NCBI RefSeq assembly: GCF_000527035.1
Contig: NZ_AZUK01000001.1
Span: 2,058,001-2,122,000 of the forward strand
DNA length: 64,000 nt
From: Tolumonas lignilytica
Lineage (GTDB): Bacteria > Pseudomonadota > Gammaproteobacteria > Enterobacterales > Aeromonadaceae
Direction of reading: 5' to 3'
Made by a program: the position numbers and the translations under genes. The notes under the pieces are model-generated. The model made no database searches and was not told the origin of the DNA. It worked only from the letters and a program-made list of their open reading frames with translations. The first letter of the stretch is position 1. Each line of letters starts with the position of its first letter. Shown here piece by piece: positions 42,844 through 54,744 of the stretch.

Positions 42844-43873
42844 TCCGATTGATCATCCCCATCGTCGTTTTAATCCGCTGACCGGCCAGTGGGTGCTGGT
42901 TTCGCCACACCGTGCTAAACGGCCGTGGCAGGGACAGGTTGAGAAAGCCGCCCCGGACGATCGTCCGGCGCATGATCCGGAATGCTTCCTGTGTGCCGGC
43001 AATACCCGCGTCAACGGCGAGCAGAACCCGGATTATCAGGGCACCTTTGTCTTCACCAACGATTTTGCGGCGCTGATGACCGATACCCCGGCTTCGCCGC
43101 CGTCAGCCGACCCGCTGTTCCAGTGTGAATCGGCCCGCGGCACCAGCCGGGTGATCTGTTTCTCCCCGGATCATAGCAAGACCCTGCCGGAGCTGCCGGT
43201 TGCGGCGATCCGCCGGGTGATTGATACCTGGTGTGAACAGGTGGCCGAACTGTCGCAAACCTACCCGTGGGTTCAGGTATTCGAGAACAAGGGCGCGGCG
43301 ATGGGCTGCTCCAATCCGCATCCACATGGCCAGATCTGGGCCAACAGCTTCCTGCCGAATGAACTGGCCCGTGAAGCGCAGACCCAGCAGCAGTGGCTGG
43401 CGGAAAAAGGTACGCCGATGCTGCTGCAATATGCGCAGCAGGAGTCGCAGTCCGGTGAGCGGACCGTGGTGGAAACCGAGCACTGGATCGCCGTGGTGCC
43501 GTACTGGGCGGCCTGGCCGTTTGAAACCCTGTTACTGCCCAAGGCCCACGTCACCCGTCTGACCGAACTGAGCGAGGCCCAAAAGCAGGATCTGGCACTG
43601 GCGCTGAAGCAACTGACCAGCCGTTACGACAACCTGTTCCAGTGTTCGTTCCCGTATTCGATGGGCTGGCATGGCGCGCCGCACACTGCGGACGATGCCC
43701 GTCACTGGCAGTTGCATGCCCATTTCTATCCGCCGCTGCTGCGTTCAGCGACGGTCCGTAAATTCATGGTGGGGTATGAAATGCTGGCGGAAACCCAGCG
43801 TGATCTGACCCCGGAACAGGCCGCAGAGCGTCTGCGTGCCGTGAGCGATATTCATTACAAAGAACAGGCTTGA
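42836..43873 (+). CDS. galT: Galactose-1-phosphate uridylyltransferase
   Basis: A 345-residue enzyme with the start [17 protein letters not shown], zinc-site residues in CFLCAGN, and the active-site His-Pro-His in [11 protein letters not shown] near residue 165. It exchanges galactose 1-phosphate and UDP-glucose for UDP-galactose and glucose 1-phosphate. The start at 42836 overlaps the end of galE by 8 bp and has a GAGGAAGA site; the in-frame codon at 42815 lies deeper in galE. galK begins 10 bp downstream. Confidence 0.95.
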   Translation: MFDPIDHPHRRFNPLTGQWVLVSPHRAKRPWQGQVEKAAPDDRPAHDPECFLCAGNTRVNGEQNPDYQGTFVFTNDFAALMTDTPASPPSADPLFQCESARGTSRVICFSPDHSKTLPELPVAAIRRVIDTWCEQVAELSQTYPWVQVFENKGAAMGCSNPHPHGQIWANSFLPNELAREAQTQQQWLAEKGTPMLLQYAQQESQSGERTVVETEHWIAVVPYWAAWPFETLLLPKAHVTRLTELSEAQKQDLALALKQLTSRYDNLFQCSFPYSMGWHGAPHTADDARHWQLHAHFYPPLLRSATVRKFMVGYEMLAETQRDLTPEQAAERLRAVSDIHYKEQA

Positions 43874-43883
43874 GGAACGCGCG

Positions 43884-45038
43884 ATGTCATTAAAAGAGAA
43901 AGTACTGGCTGTCTTTCAACGCAGCTTTGGTGGTGAGCCCGATTTGTTTGTCCGGGCACCAGGGCGGGTGAATCTGATTGGGGAACACACCGACTACAAC
44001 GACGGCTTTGTGCTGCCGTGTGCCATCGATTACGAGACCGTGGTGGCCGTACAGCGCCGCGATGATGACCAGGTCGTCGTGGTGGCGGCCGATTACGCCA
44101 ATCAGCGCGATGAGTTTTCGCTGACCCAGCCCATCACGGCGCACGCCGACCAGCTGTGGAGCAACTACATCCGCGGTGTGGTGAAGTACCTGCTGGAGAA
44201 AGGGCTGGCGCTGAAGGGGCTGAACTTAGTGGTCTCCGGTAACGTGCCACAAGGCGCGGGATTAAGCTCATCGGCGTCTCTCGAAGTCGCCATTGGCGAA
44301 GCGTTCAATCAGGCGTATCAGCTGGGTTTAACCCCGGCGGCGATTGCCCTGAACGGTCAGGAAGCCGAGAACAAATTTGTCGGCTGTAACTGCGGCATCA
44401 TGGATCAGATGATCTCCGCCAGTGGTGAGAAAGACCACGCGCTGCTGCTGGATTGCCGTTCCCTGGAAACCCGGCTGGTGAAAATGCCGGAAGATCTGGC
44501 GGTGCTGATTGTGCACTCGAATGTGAAACGCGGACTGGTTGACAGTGAATACAACACCCGGCGGGAACAATGCGAAGCGGCGGCCCGGCATTTTGGGGTG
44601 AAAGCCCTGCGGGATGTGAATCTGGCGCAACTGCAAAGTGCGGCGGAGCAGGGCAAGCTGGAACCGGTGGTGTATCAACGGGCCCGGCATGTCATTACCG
44701 AAAATGCGCGGACGCTGGCGGCGGCGGATGCGCTGGCAGTGGGCGATTTGGAGAAGATGGGCGTGCTGATGGCTGAATCGCACCAGTCGATGCGCGATGA
44801 TTTTGCCATCACCGTGCCGGCCATTGATACGCTGGTTGAGATTTTACAGCAGGCAATTGGTCGCGAGGGCGGTGCCCGTATGACCGGCGGTGGTTTTGGT
44901 GGTTGTGTGGTGGCGCTGCTGCGTCCGGCACAGGTAGACGCGGTCATTGCGGCGGTGGCGGAAGAATATCCGGCGAAAACCGGGCTGAAACCGACTTGCT
45001 ATGTGTGCAAAGCGCGGGCCGGCGCTGGGATCTGCTAA
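43884..45038 (+). CDS. galK: Galactokinase
   Basis: A 384-residue GHMP kinase. The galactokinase signature is [22 protein letters not shown] (residues 25-46), the ATP-binding [11 protein letters not shown] motif is near 125, and the C-terminal [11 protein letters not shown] near 335 completes the three GHMP motifs. It phosphorylates alpha-D-galactose to galactose 1-phosphate. It sits in the usual E-T-K-M order, with a GAGG-type site before the ATG and galM starting 17 bp after its stop. Confidence 0.95.
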   Translation: MSLKEKVLAVFQRSFGGEPDLFVRAPGRVNLIGEHTDYNDGFVLPCAIDYETVVAVQRRDDDQVVVVAADYANQRDEFSLTQPITAHADQLWSNYIRGVVKYLLEKGLALKGLNLVVSGNVPQGAGLSSSASLEVAIGEAFNQAYQLGLTPAAIALNGQEAENKFVGCNCGIMDQMISASGEKDHALLLDCRSLETRLVKMPEDLAVLIVHSNVKRGLVDSEYNTRREQCEAAARHFGVKALRDVNLAQLQSAAEQGKLEPVVYQRARHVITENARTLAAADALAVGDLEKMGVLMAESHQSMRDDFAITVPAIDTLVEILQQAIGREGGARMTGGGFGGCVVALLRPAQVDAVIAAVAEEYPAKTGLKPTCYVCKARAGAGIC

Positions 45039-45055
45039 CGCCACAGGAGGCGAAG

Positions 45056-46042
45056 ATGCAACACATCAGGTTACATAATCCGCAAGGGATGACGCTGGAA
45101 CTGATGACCACGGGGGCGGCCCTGTTGTCATTGCAGGTGCCGGTGGGAAACGGTCAGCGTAACGTCCTGCTGGGTTGTCGGCCGGAGGATTATGCCCGCC
45201 AGCACTGCTATCTCAATGCGATGGTCGGGCGTTTCGCCAACCGGATCGCCGATGCCCAGTTGACGCGTCAGGGGACGACCTATCCACTGACGGCCAATCA
45301 GGGAACAAACTGCCTGCATGGCGGGGTGGAGGGGTTTGACCGTCGCGAGTTGCAGGTTGTAGACCAGCAGGCCGACCGGGTCACGCTGCAGCTGCATTCG
45401 GTGGACGGCGACCAGGGTTTTCCGGGTGATTGTGACGTGACACTGACCTATGCGCTGGAGCAGCGTGAGCTTGTGATTGATATCCAGGCGACTGTAAACC
45501 AGCCTTGTCCAGTGAATCTGACCAGTCACGCGTACTTCAATCTCGATGGCAAACGCAGTGATATTCGACATCACCGTCTGCAGGTGAACGCCAGCCATTA
45601 TCTGCCGATTGATGCGGCGGGTATTCCGCTGTCGGCCGCACAGCCGGTGGAGGGGGCGCTGGATTTTCGTAGTGAACGGCAATTAACTCAACAGTGGCTG
45701 GCTCATCCACAACTGATTTGTGCCAAGGGGCTGGATCACTGTTATCTGCCGGATATCAGCGAGGCTGACCCGGTGGCGGCCCGGCTGACTTCGGCAGATG
45801 GGCAACTGGTGATGGAAGTGCGGACCAATCAACCGGGGCTGCAGATTTACACCGGCAATTATCTGGCGGGAGAACCCAGCTGTGAGAATGAACCCTATCA
45901 TGACTATGAAGGGATAGCGCTGGAAGCGCAGCAGCTGCCGGACAGCCCGAACCGGCCCGAGTTAGGCGACCCATGGCTGCTGCCCGGACAAATCTACCAT
46001 CATCAGACCCGCTATAGCTTTTTGACTCACGTCAACAGTTAA
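45056..46042 (+). CDS. galM: Galactose mutarotase (aldose 1-epimerase)
   Basis: A 328-residue beta-sandwich enzyme with NAMVGRFANRIADAQ near residue 58, catalytic His in NGTNCLHGG-type context (here NQGTNCLHGG) near 83 and in LTSHAYFNLDG near 157, and the catalytic Glu in YEGIALEAQQLPDSPN near 290. It converts beta-D-galactose released by the GH42 enzyme to the alpha anomer used by GalK. The ATG at 45056 has an AGGAGG site 5 bp upstream, so longer in-frame starts within galK are rejected. It closes the operon. Confidence 0.94.
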   Translation: MQHIRLHNPQGMTLELMTTGAALLSLQVPVGNGQRNVLLGCRPEDYARQHCYLNAMVGRFANRIADAQLTRQGTTYPLTANQGTNCLHGGVEGFDRRELQVVDQQADRVTLQLHSVDGDQGFPGDCDVTLTYALEQRELVIDIQATVNQPCPVNLTSHAYFNLDGKRSDIRHHRLQVNASHYLPIDAAGIPLSAAQPVEGALDFRSERQLTQQWLAHPQLICAKGLDHCYLPDISEADPVAARLTSADGQLVMEVRTNQPGLQIYTGNYLAGEPSCENEPYHDYEGIALEAQQLPDSPNRPELGDPWLLPGQIYHHQTRYSFLTHVNS

Positions 46043-46058
46043 CCAGTCTCATGAATAT

Positions 46059-46090
46059 ACCGCCTGTCTGAGCGTCAGGCGGTTTGGTTG
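46059..46090 (+). terminator. Terminator of the gal operon
   Basis: ACCGCCTG / CAGGCGGT, a perfect 8-bp stem with a 9-base loop, followed by TTGGTTG, 16 bp after galM. Confidence 0.85.
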
Positions 46091-46141
46091 CGTCTTCTTG
46101 AACTTGGTGAACATAATTTACTGTATTTATATGGATTTAAA

Positions 46142-47581
46142 ATGCTGAGAAGAACCAAGATTGTAACCACCCTAGGTCCGGCCACAGATCGTGAAGGCGT
46201 GCTGGAAGGGATCCTCCAGGCCGGTGCCAACATGGTACGTATGAACTTTTCCCATGGCACCGCCGAAGATCATATTGCCCGCGCCAAAGAAATCCGCGAA
46301 CTGGCCGCCCGTCTTGGCAAATCCGTGGCCATCCTCGGTGATTTGCAGGGCCCCAAAATTCGTGTCTCTACCTTTAAAGACAACAAGATCCAACTGAAAG
46401 TCGGTGATAAATTCCTGTTAGACGCCGAATTGGGCAAAGGCGAAGGCACGCAGGAACAAGTCGGGATCGATTATAAAAAACTGCCGGAAGATGTGGTCGC
46501 GGGCGACATTCTGCTGCTCGACGACGGTCGTGTGCAGTTGAAAGTCGACAGTGTTGCGGGCAGTAAAATTTTCACCACTGTGACCGTCGGTGGCCCGTTG
46601 TCAAACAACAAGGGCATCAACAAGAAAGGCGGTGGCCTGTCTGCTCCGGCACTGACCGACAAAGACAAAGCCGATATCAAAACTGCTGCGCTGATGCAGG
46701 TTGATTATCTGGCCGTTTCCTTCCCGCGTAACGGCGCTGATCTGAATTACGCCCGTGAACTGGCGCGCGAAGCCGGTTGCAACGCCAAAATCGTCGCCAA
46801 GGTGGAACGCGCTGAAACGGTAGCCACCGATGAGGCCATGGAAGACATCATTCTGGCTTCGGATGTCGTGATGGTGGCGCGTGGCGATCTGGGTGTCGAA
46901 ATCGGTGACTCTGAGCTGATGGGCGTACAGAAAAAACTGATCCGCACCGCACGTAAGCTGAACCGCGTTGTCATTACTGCCACCCAAATGATGGAATCGA
47001 TGATCAAAGCACCGATGCCAACCCGTGCGGAAGTCATGGACGTAGCGAACGCCGTACTGGATGGTACCGATGCGGTGATGCTATCTGCTGAAACAGCAGC
47101 GGGTGACTTCCCGATTGAAACCGTGACTGCGATGGCCAGCGTCTGTCTGGGTGCGGAAAAACACCCGAGCGTCAACGTGTCCAATCACCGCATGACCTAT
47201 ACCTTCAACTCGATCGAAGAAACCGTCGCCATGAGCACCATGTATGCGGCTAACCACATGCAGGGGGTTAAAGGGATCGTTGCGATGACCGAATCAGGCA
47301 CCACGCCACTGCTGATGTCACGTTTAAGCTCCGGGCTGCCAATTTTTGCGTTGTCCCGCCACCAGCAAACCCTGAACTGGTGTTCGCTGTATCGTGGTGT
47401 CACACCGGTCTTTTTTGATGCCGATGAAACACAACCCGTGATCCTCAATTGTCTGGATGCCATTGATGCTCTGAAACGCCGGGGCTATTTCGAATCCGGC
47501 GATCTGGTGCTGATGACATATGGCGATCAAATCGATGTGGAAGGTGGCACAAACACCTGCAAACTGCTCACCGTGAAATAA
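46142..47581 (+). CDS. pykA: Pyruvate kinase (PykA type)
   Basis: A 479-residue enzyme closely similar to E. coli PykA along its length: [14 protein letters not shown] at the start, [24 protein letters not shown], the catalytic region [19 protein letters not shown] and [25 protein letters not shown]. It turns phosphoenolpyruvate and ADP into pyruvate and ATP; the PykA type is normally AMP-activated. The ATG at 46142 gives the standard length; the in-frame codon at 46088 would begin inside the terminator region of the gal operon. The gene is monocistronic. Confidence 0.94.
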   Translation: MLRRTKIVTTLGPATDREGVLEGILQAGANMVRMNFSHGTAEDHIARAKEIRELAARLGKSVAILGDLQGPKIRVSTFKDNKIQLKVGDKFLLDAELGKGEGTQEQVGIDYKKLPEDVVAGDILLLDDGRVQLKVDSVAGSKIFTTVTVGGPLSNNKGINKKGGGLSAPALTDKDKADIKTAALMQVDYLAVSFPRNGADLNYARELAREAGCNAKIVAKVERAETVATDEAMEDIILASDVVMVARGDLGVEIGDSELMGVQKKLIRTARKLNRVVITATQMMESMIKAPMPTRAEVMDVANAVLDGTDAVMLSAETAAGDFPIETVTAMASVCLGAEKHPSVNVSNHRMTYTFNSIEETVAMSTMYAANHMQGVKGIVAMTESGTTPLLMSRLSSGLPIFALSRHQQTLNWCSLYRGVTPVFFDADETQPVILNCLDAIDALKRRGYFESGDLVLMTYGDQIDVEGGTNTCKLLTVK

Positions 47582-47589
47582 AATCAGGT

Positions 47590-47617
47590 TCCACGTCTCC
47601 GTAATTGGAGGCGTGGA
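47590..47617 (+). terminator. Stem-loop after pykA
   Basis: TCCACGTCTCC pairs with GGAGGCGTGGA (one wobble) around GTAATT, 9 bp after the stop. No U-run follows, so intrinsic termination is uncertain. Confidence 0.45.
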
Positions 47618-47817
47618 TCTGCAAAAATCACAATTAAACCGCCTTCCTTTTTCTCTTCTGCGTTTTGCCGTGTATGATGTGGCGCTTGCCAGATGAATGA
47701 ATTTATACGCGATATTGACCTAAATCATCTACATGGATTGAGTTGATACCGTGAAGAGTTATGATCGTATCTGGATGTGTTTGATTATTGCAGATGGGTT
47801 GATAGGGTCACAGAAGC

Positions 47818-48309
47818 ATGAAATTTGCTGTTTTGATTTCCGGTTTATTGCTTGGATTCTCGGTTCACGCTACCGGCATAATGCCGAAAGCGGATTTGGT
47901 TGTCGTAAAAAAATCACAGTATAGCCTTACTTTATACTCGAAAGGCGTAGCGCTGAAGCGCTATTGGATTGCACTGGGGCCGAATCCGAAAGGAACCAAA
48001 GTTCGGGAAGGCGATATGAAAACGCCGGAAGGCCGGTATTTATTAGACTATAAAAAAACGGATTCGAATTACTACAAAGCCTTTCACATTTCCTATCCGA
48101 GTGTGGCAGATATGCAGCGGGCGAGAAAGCTGGGCGTTGACCCAGGTGGTCAGGTTTTGCTGCATGGTCAGCGCAAGGGCTCTATCATGAGCAATGAAAC
48201 CTTGCAAAACTCTAACTGGACCAATGGTTGTATCGCATTAATCAATGCCGACATGGATGAGCTGTGGCAATCCGTGGCACCTGGAACACCAATCGAGATC
48301 CGGCCCTGA
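47818..48309 (+). CDS. L,D-transpeptidase-family (YkuD) periplasmic protein
   Basis: A 163-residue protein with a signal peptide ending VHA at residue 18. The YkuD catalytic pattern is present: VLLHGQRKG followed by SNWTNGCIALINADMDEL, where the Cys in NGC is the nucleophile (most relatives have HGC or SGC). The N-terminal DLVVVKKSQYSLTLYSKG and TPEGRYLLDYK fit the YafK/DpaA-type branch. It would act on meso-DAP linkages in peptidoglycan or on lipoprotein attachment. It stands alone, with a terminator after it. Confidence 0.83.
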   Translation: MKFAVLISGLLLGFSVHATGIMPKADLVVVKKSQYSLTLYSKGVALKRYWIALGPNPKGTKVREGDMKTPEGRYLLDYKKTDSNYYKAFHISYPSVADMQRARKLGVDPGGQVLLHGQRKGSIMSNETLQNSNWTNGCIALINADMDELWQSVAPGTPIEIRP

Positions 48310-48323
48310 TTTTTTTGATGAAA

Positions 48324-48350
48324 AAGCCAGCAACGCTGGCTTCTTTTTTC
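48324..48350 (+). terminator. Rho-independent terminator of the L,D-transpeptidase gene
   Basis: AAGCCAGC / GCTGGCTT, a perfect 8-bp stem with loop AAC, followed by CTTTTTTC. Confidence 0.92.
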
Positions 48351-48452
48351 ATTAGTGTTGTAACATTTTGTCGCAATTATCATTAAATCAGACATAAATT
48401 TACACGGTTTCTCCGTTAATTTGTCTGTGCTCGAATAATCGGAGAGATATAC

Positions 48453-48857
48453 ATGAAAGTGATGGGCGCTACGCTACTGGCAACAATACTGTGTGTACCT
48501 GTTTATGCTGCTGAAGCTCCGCAGGCCAAACCGGCTCCGGTGAAAGCGGATACCCTTTTTAATCAGGCCGATAAGAATCACGATGGTAAATTGGATCCGC
48601 AAGAATTTGAAGTTTACAAAAAGCTGCAGGAAGAACGTCTGATAGCGCAAATCAAGCAGCGTATCGACAGCATGCAGTTCTCATCATTTGATAAAGATGG
48701 CGACAAATTTATCACTAAGGATGAGTTAAAAGCGGCACGCATGGAAGCACAACAAAAGATGATGCAGAACATTCGTAATCGCCAACAGTTACAGATCAAG
48801 TCGGTGACATCAACACCGGCATCAGCACCCGCCGCAACAGATTCTTCCAAGAAATAA
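48453..48857 (+). CDS. Exported EF-hand protein
   Basis: A 134-residue protein with a signal peptide ending VYA at residue 19 and two canonical EF-hand loops: DKNHDGKLDPQEF near residue 42 and DKDGDKFITKDEL near 78, both with Asp/Asn at the calcium-coordinating positions 1, 3, 5 and Glu/Asp near 12. The rest is Gln/Lys-rich helix and a Ser/Ala/Pro/Thr tail. It probably binds calcium in the periplasm. The specific role is unknown. A GGAGAGAT-type site precedes the ATG. Confidence 0.85.
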   Translation: MKVMGATLLATILCVPVYAAEAPQAKPAPVKADTLFNQADKNHDGKLDPQEFEVYKKLQEERLIAQIKQRIDSMQFSSFDKDGDKFITKDELKAARMEAQQKMMQNIRNRQQLQIKSVTSTPASAPAATDSSKK

Positions 48858-48859
48858 GC

Positions 48860-48885
48860 AAAAAGCCCCGTCAGGGGCTTTTTGT
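48860..48885. terminator. Bidirectional terminator between the EF-hand gene and hemB
   Basis: AAAAAGCCCC / GGGGCTTTTT, a perfect 10-bp stem with loop GTCA between convergent genes; both strands end in a U-run. Confidence 0.95.
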
Positions 48886-48889
48886 TGGG

Positions 48890-51551
<2,662 letters not shown>

Positions 51552-51555
<4 letters not shown>

Positions 51556-52190
51556 GCCTGGCTCCGCTGCAATAACCGCGCGGCGCGTTGTAATAGCTGC
51601 TCGCTCTCCTGCGCCAGCTCCGTGACGTCATCGCAGAAGGCTGCAACCTGTAAGGCACCGGGGGCCAGTTGCCATTCCTCGGTGATGGCTTCCCGGAGAT
51701 CCTGCCGGGTCAGCTGTCCCTGATTGCATACCGCTTGTTTGACCTGACGGACACCGCGGCAGAACCAATGGGCCAAGACATCACCGGTATAGGCCGATAA
51801 ATGTTCTTCCCAGTCGATATCTAATGCATTGAATAAATGGCTGAAGGCATGAAACAAGGCGGGATCGCCTTGCATGTCGAGGCGTTCTTCGCGGATATAG
51901 CGGCTCAGATTTTCTGGCTGGCGCAAGACTTGTAATCCCTGCCATTTGAGACTGATGCTGGCATGTGCCGGATGCTCAAAATGCGTCAGCACATCGACCC
52001 GTTGCGCTGAAAAACAGAGCCACAGAGCAGGGATCCCTTGAAGTTCGAGTTTCAGTATTTTGCCAAATAGAGCCTTACTGCGTTCCCTTGATTGCGGATC
52101 AAGAGACAATAACTGATTCAACCCGGTTTCCAGCAAAGCGGCTAAGGTGACGCTCAGGGGGGACGGAGTCATAATGTGCTTCCCGTTCAT
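51552..52190 (-). CDS. ubiJ: Ubiquinone biosynthesis accessory factor UbiJ
   Basis: A 212-residue protein with an N-terminal SCP2 sterol-carrier-like domain ([27 protein letters not shown], then [18 protein letters not shown]) and a C-terminal coiled coil. UbiJ binds isoprenoid lipids and organises the soluble Ubi complex with UbiK. Gene order ubiE-ubiJ-ubiB is conserved in gammaproteobacteria and holds here. A second in-frame ATG at 52172 is an alternative start. Confidence 0.9.
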
Positions 52191-52198
52191 GCTCTTTT

Positions 52199-52942
52199 TC
52201 AGAATTTAAAGCCACGGTGCAGGGCAACAACACCCTGAGTCAGGTTGTGATAAGTCACCTGTTCAAAACCGACTGTTTCCATCATGGTTTTCAAGGTTTC
52301 CTGATCCGGATGCATGCGGATCGATTCTGCCAGATATTGATAACTGTCGCTGTCTTTAGCAACCAGTTGACCCATTTTGGGCAGCACTTTGAAAGAATAA
52401 AAATCGTACAGTTTTGACATGACGACGTTAGTCGGTTTGGAGAATTCCAAGACCAGCAAGCGTCCGCCCGGTTTGAGTGCCCGATACATAGAAGCCAGCG
52501 CCAGTTCCTTGTGGGTGACATTCCGTAAGCCAAAACCGATGGTGATCAAGTCAAAATAGTTATCCGGAAACGGTAAGTTTTCGGCATTGGCCTGCACATA
52601 GCGGATATTGTTGACCAGACCCAGATTCCGCAGTTTTTCACGCCCGACCTTCAGCATCGAATCATTGATATCGGCCAATACGACTTCGCCGGTTTCACCC
52701 ACCAGTCGAGAGAATTTGGCAGTCAGATCACCGGTACCGCCGGCCAGGTCCAGCACTTTCTGGCCTGGGCGAACGCTGGCACAGTCAATCGTGAATCGTT
52801 TCCACAGACGATGAATACCGAATGACATTAAGTCATTCATCAGGTCATATTTTTCCGCAACAGAATGAAATACATCTGCAACCAGCTGTTCTTTTTCAGT
52901 TTCCGGGACGGTTTTAAAGCCGAAATGAGTATTGTCCGACAT
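52199..52942 (-). CDS. ubiE: Ubiquinone/menaquinone methyltransferase UbiE
   Basis: A 247-residue class I SAM-dependent C-methyltransferase. The opening [42 protein letters not shown] motif [12 protein letters not shown] and later [13 protein letters not shown] are nearly identical to E. coli UbiE. It methylates the ring in both ubiquinone and menaquinone synthesis. The ATG at 52942 is preferred to an in-frame TTG at 52948. It is first in the operon with ubiJ 8 bp downstream. Confidence 0.95.
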   Translation of the reverse strand: MSDNTHFGFKTVPETEKEQLVADVFHSVAEKYDLMNDLMSFGIHRLWKRFTIDCASVRPGQKVLDLAGGTGDLTAKFSRLVGETGEVVLADINDSMLKVGREKLRNLGLVNNIRYVQANAENLPFPDNYFDLITIGFGLRNVTHKELALASMYRALKPGGRLLVLEFSKPTNVVMSKLYDFYSFKVLPKMGQLVAKDSDSYQYLAESIRMHPDQETLKTMMETVGFEQVTYHNLTQGVVALHRGFKF

Positions 52943-53051
52943 GTGCAACGATTCCTTATGCCAATAACATGAGCAGTGTAACGTAATTTTAACCAGACTT
53001 CAGAAGCGATTTATCATTGGGGTAGGTAAAGAAATCATTGGCATGAAAAAA

Positions 53052-53086
53052 TGCAGAAATTAAAAGGGGCCCGGTGGATGGGCCCC
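53052..53086 (-). terminator. Minus-strand terminator in the gene-free region
   Basis: GGGGCCC / GGGCCCC, a perfect 7-bp GC-only stem with a 7-base loop; read on the minus strand it is followed by TTTTAATTTCTGC. Nothing annotated on the minus strand ends here, so it implies an unannotated transcript from the right. Confidence 0.65.
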
Positions 53087-53106
53087 AAGAAAGCGGTTTT
53101 ACTTTG

Positions 53107-53198
<92 letters not shown>

Positions 53199-53640
53199 TA
53201 ACTAAAACGCATTCACACTTACTAGCTAATAATTAACACTGGATAACTCTTAAAAGATGTATCAGGGTGCTGCCTCCTTAGTTTAGGAAGAGCCGTCCTT
53301 ACTCGTTGCAATGCTATCCGGTCTTTCCCGACAGCCAACTTTGTAAAGCGCTCCCAGATTGTCTTTCTGATTGTTATTGTGACTGTGCATGGCATCATCA
53401 TGTGGCCTGATCGGGTCTGGCATAAAGCCTGCTCACCAGAACGTTTGCGACAGAACGAATAACAACCACCCAGTCGGTCAACAAGTCGGTGCGTTGTGAA
53501 CGATTCACTTCGTCATCCTTCGGGTGCGAAATGGAATCCTGACGCCCGAAAAGCTTGTTGCTCGCTTAAATTAAGCATGGTCCTGACCCACTGGTTTCGC
53601 AAGTCCGAGGCTTATATTTTATGAGAAGTTTGATGTGTGG
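53199..53640 (-). other. Gene-free 440-bp stretch, candidate non-coding RNA on the minus strand
   Basis: No open frame with coding character is seen. The stretch has local inverted repeats, e.g. TTCGGGTG / CGCCCGAA at about 53519-53550 and GTGAA-CGA-TTCAC at 53496-53508. It is GC-balanced, unlike typical intergenic sequence here, and is bounded on its minus-strand 3' side by the (CTAA)23 tract and a terminator. It does not match tmRNA, RNase P RNA, 6S, Spot 42 or a dense GGA-repeat Csr RNA that I could recognise. Confidence 0.35.
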
Positions 53641-53641
53641 C

Positions 53642-53669
53642 TTGTTTCTGGTTTCTTTATCGGTATAAT
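53642..53669 (+). promoter_or_regulatory. Sigma-70 promoter of yhhQ
   Basis: A perfect TATAAT at 53664-53669 with TTGTTT 16 bp upstream predicts a start near 53676 and a 100-base leader. The leader has an 8-bp hairpin CTATTTTG-TGTG-CAAAATAG (53694-53713) and then the preQ1-type aptamer. Confidence 0.7.
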
Positions 53670-53733
53670 CCCGCGCCTCGCTATGCGCCACCGCTATTTT
53701 GTGTGCAAAATAGTGAGCTTAACGCGAACGTTC

Positions 53734-53770
53734 ATGGGTTCCCTCACCCCATTTGTTATCCAAAAAGGAA
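53734..53770 (+). ncRNA. PreQ1-I-type riboswitch
   Basis: Stem ATGGG (53734-53738) / CCCAT (53748-53752) encloses loop TTCCCTCAC, followed by a tail ending AAAAAGGAA. This is the layout of the compact preQ1-I aptamer, in which an A-rich tail folds back on the hairpin; the Thermoanaerobacter aptamer has the near-equal CTGGG ... CCCCAG stem and an AAAACAAGG tail. Here the tail includes the ribosome-binding site of yhhQ, a queuosine precursor transporter gene, so preQ1 binding would hide it. Confidence 0.8.
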
Positions 53771-53776
53771 AAAATC

Positions 53777-54436
53777 ATGTTGCTGACTGAAAGCCAATCA
53801 CGCTTTGCGTTGTGGCGTTTATCGCTGTTCCACATTTTGATCATTGCCTCCAGTAATTATCTGGTGCAATTGCCGATAGAAATTGTTGGTGTGCATACCA
53901 CCTGGGGAGCTTTTAGTTTCCCGTTTATATTTCTGGCCACTGATCTCACGGTGCGTATTTTTGGTTCTGCCTTGGCCCGGCGCATTATTTTTTGTGCCAT
54001 GCTGCCCGCACTGGTGATCTCATATTTGCTGTCGGTGTTGTTCCATGCCGGTCATTTTGTGGGTCTGGCTCCGGTCATGCAGTTAAACCTGTTCGTAGCC
54101 AGAATCGCCTGTGCCAGCTTTATGGCTTATTTACTCGGGCAGATCCTGGATATTTCGGTGTTCAGTAAATTACGGCAACTGCCCCAGTGGTGGGTGGCTC
54201 CAACGGCCTCTACGATCATTGGCAATATGTTGGACACCGTTGCCTTTTTTGGCATCGCGTTTTATCACAGCCCTGATTTGTTTATGGCTACACATTGGGT
54301 TGAAATTGCGTGCGTTGACTATGCGGTGAAGCTATTCATCAGCATTGGCTTGTTTGTTCCGGCTTACGGAGTGTTGTTGCGTTATCTGACCAAGAAATTG
54401 CTGGGGCAGCATCAATCTGACTGGCAGGCCATCTGA
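53777..54436 (+). CDS. yhhQ: Queuosine precursor transporter YhhQ
   Basis: A 219-residue inner-membrane protein of the YhhQ/VUT family with six hydrophobic segments. Long stretches are nearly the same as E. coli YhhQ: SSNYLVQLP, TTWGAFSFPFIFLATDLTVRIFG, LFVARIACASFMAYLLGQILD. It imports preQ0/preQ1 for making queuosine in tRNA. The ATG at 53777 has an AAAAAGGAA site; the in-frame TTG at 53753 falls inside the riboswitch. The preQ1-I-type aptamer directly upstream supports the assignment. Confidence 0.95.
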   Translation: MLLTESQSRFALWRLSLFHILIIASSNYLVQLPIEIVGVHTTWGAFSFPFIFLATDLTVRIFGSALARRIIFCAMLPALVISYLLSVLFHAGHFVGLAPVMQLNLFVARIACASFMAYLLGQILDISVFSKLRQLPQWWVAPTASTIIGNMLDTVAFFGIAFYHSPDLFMATHWVEIACVDYAVKLFISIGLFVPAYGVLLRYLTKKLLGQHQSDWQAI

Positions 54437-54644
54437 ATCAAATGATGCCAAAGATCAAGTGTTTTTGGCATCAAATTGGTAATTTTTTTAAAAAATCTCA
54501 TATTTTTTCCACATTGACATAAATCATATTTCTTGTTAATTCATGTTTTGTTTTTGTGTAACTTATTGATATTTAAGTTAATAAATATTGGTTTGGTGAG
54601 TTTTACAGAGTGCTTAACAGCTTCTACCAATTTCTTCAACAAAC

Positions 54645-54673
54645 TTATCCACAATATGTCTTAGTTATCCACA
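54645..54673. promoter_or_regulatory. Two perfect DnaA boxes upstream of polA
   Basis: TTATCCACA occurs at 54645-54653 and 54665-54673, same orientation, 20 bp apart (two helical turns), 72-100 bp before the polA start codon. The 308-bp gap is otherwise AT-rich, with one copy of TTTGTGTAAC at 54553. DnaA control of polA has been reported in E. coli, so conserved regulation is plausible. Two boxes alone do not make a replication origin. Confidence 0.75.
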
Positions 54674-54744
54674 GATTTCGGACATGGAGCTGAATGGTCA
54701 GCTGTGGCATGCTATCGCGATTCTCTTTCATCGATTGAAATACA

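Noticed and set aside
53199-53640. CsrB/CsrC-type regulatory RNA
   Set aside because: Only about seven scattered GGA triplets occur on the minus strand in 400 bases, too few and not set in the loops of regular hairpins as in Csr RNAs.
54437-54744. Replication origin suggested by DnaA boxes
   Set aside because: Only two boxes, with no DUE-like repeats, no GATC clustering and no dnaA/dnaN or mioC/gidA neighbours; control of polA is the simpler reading.
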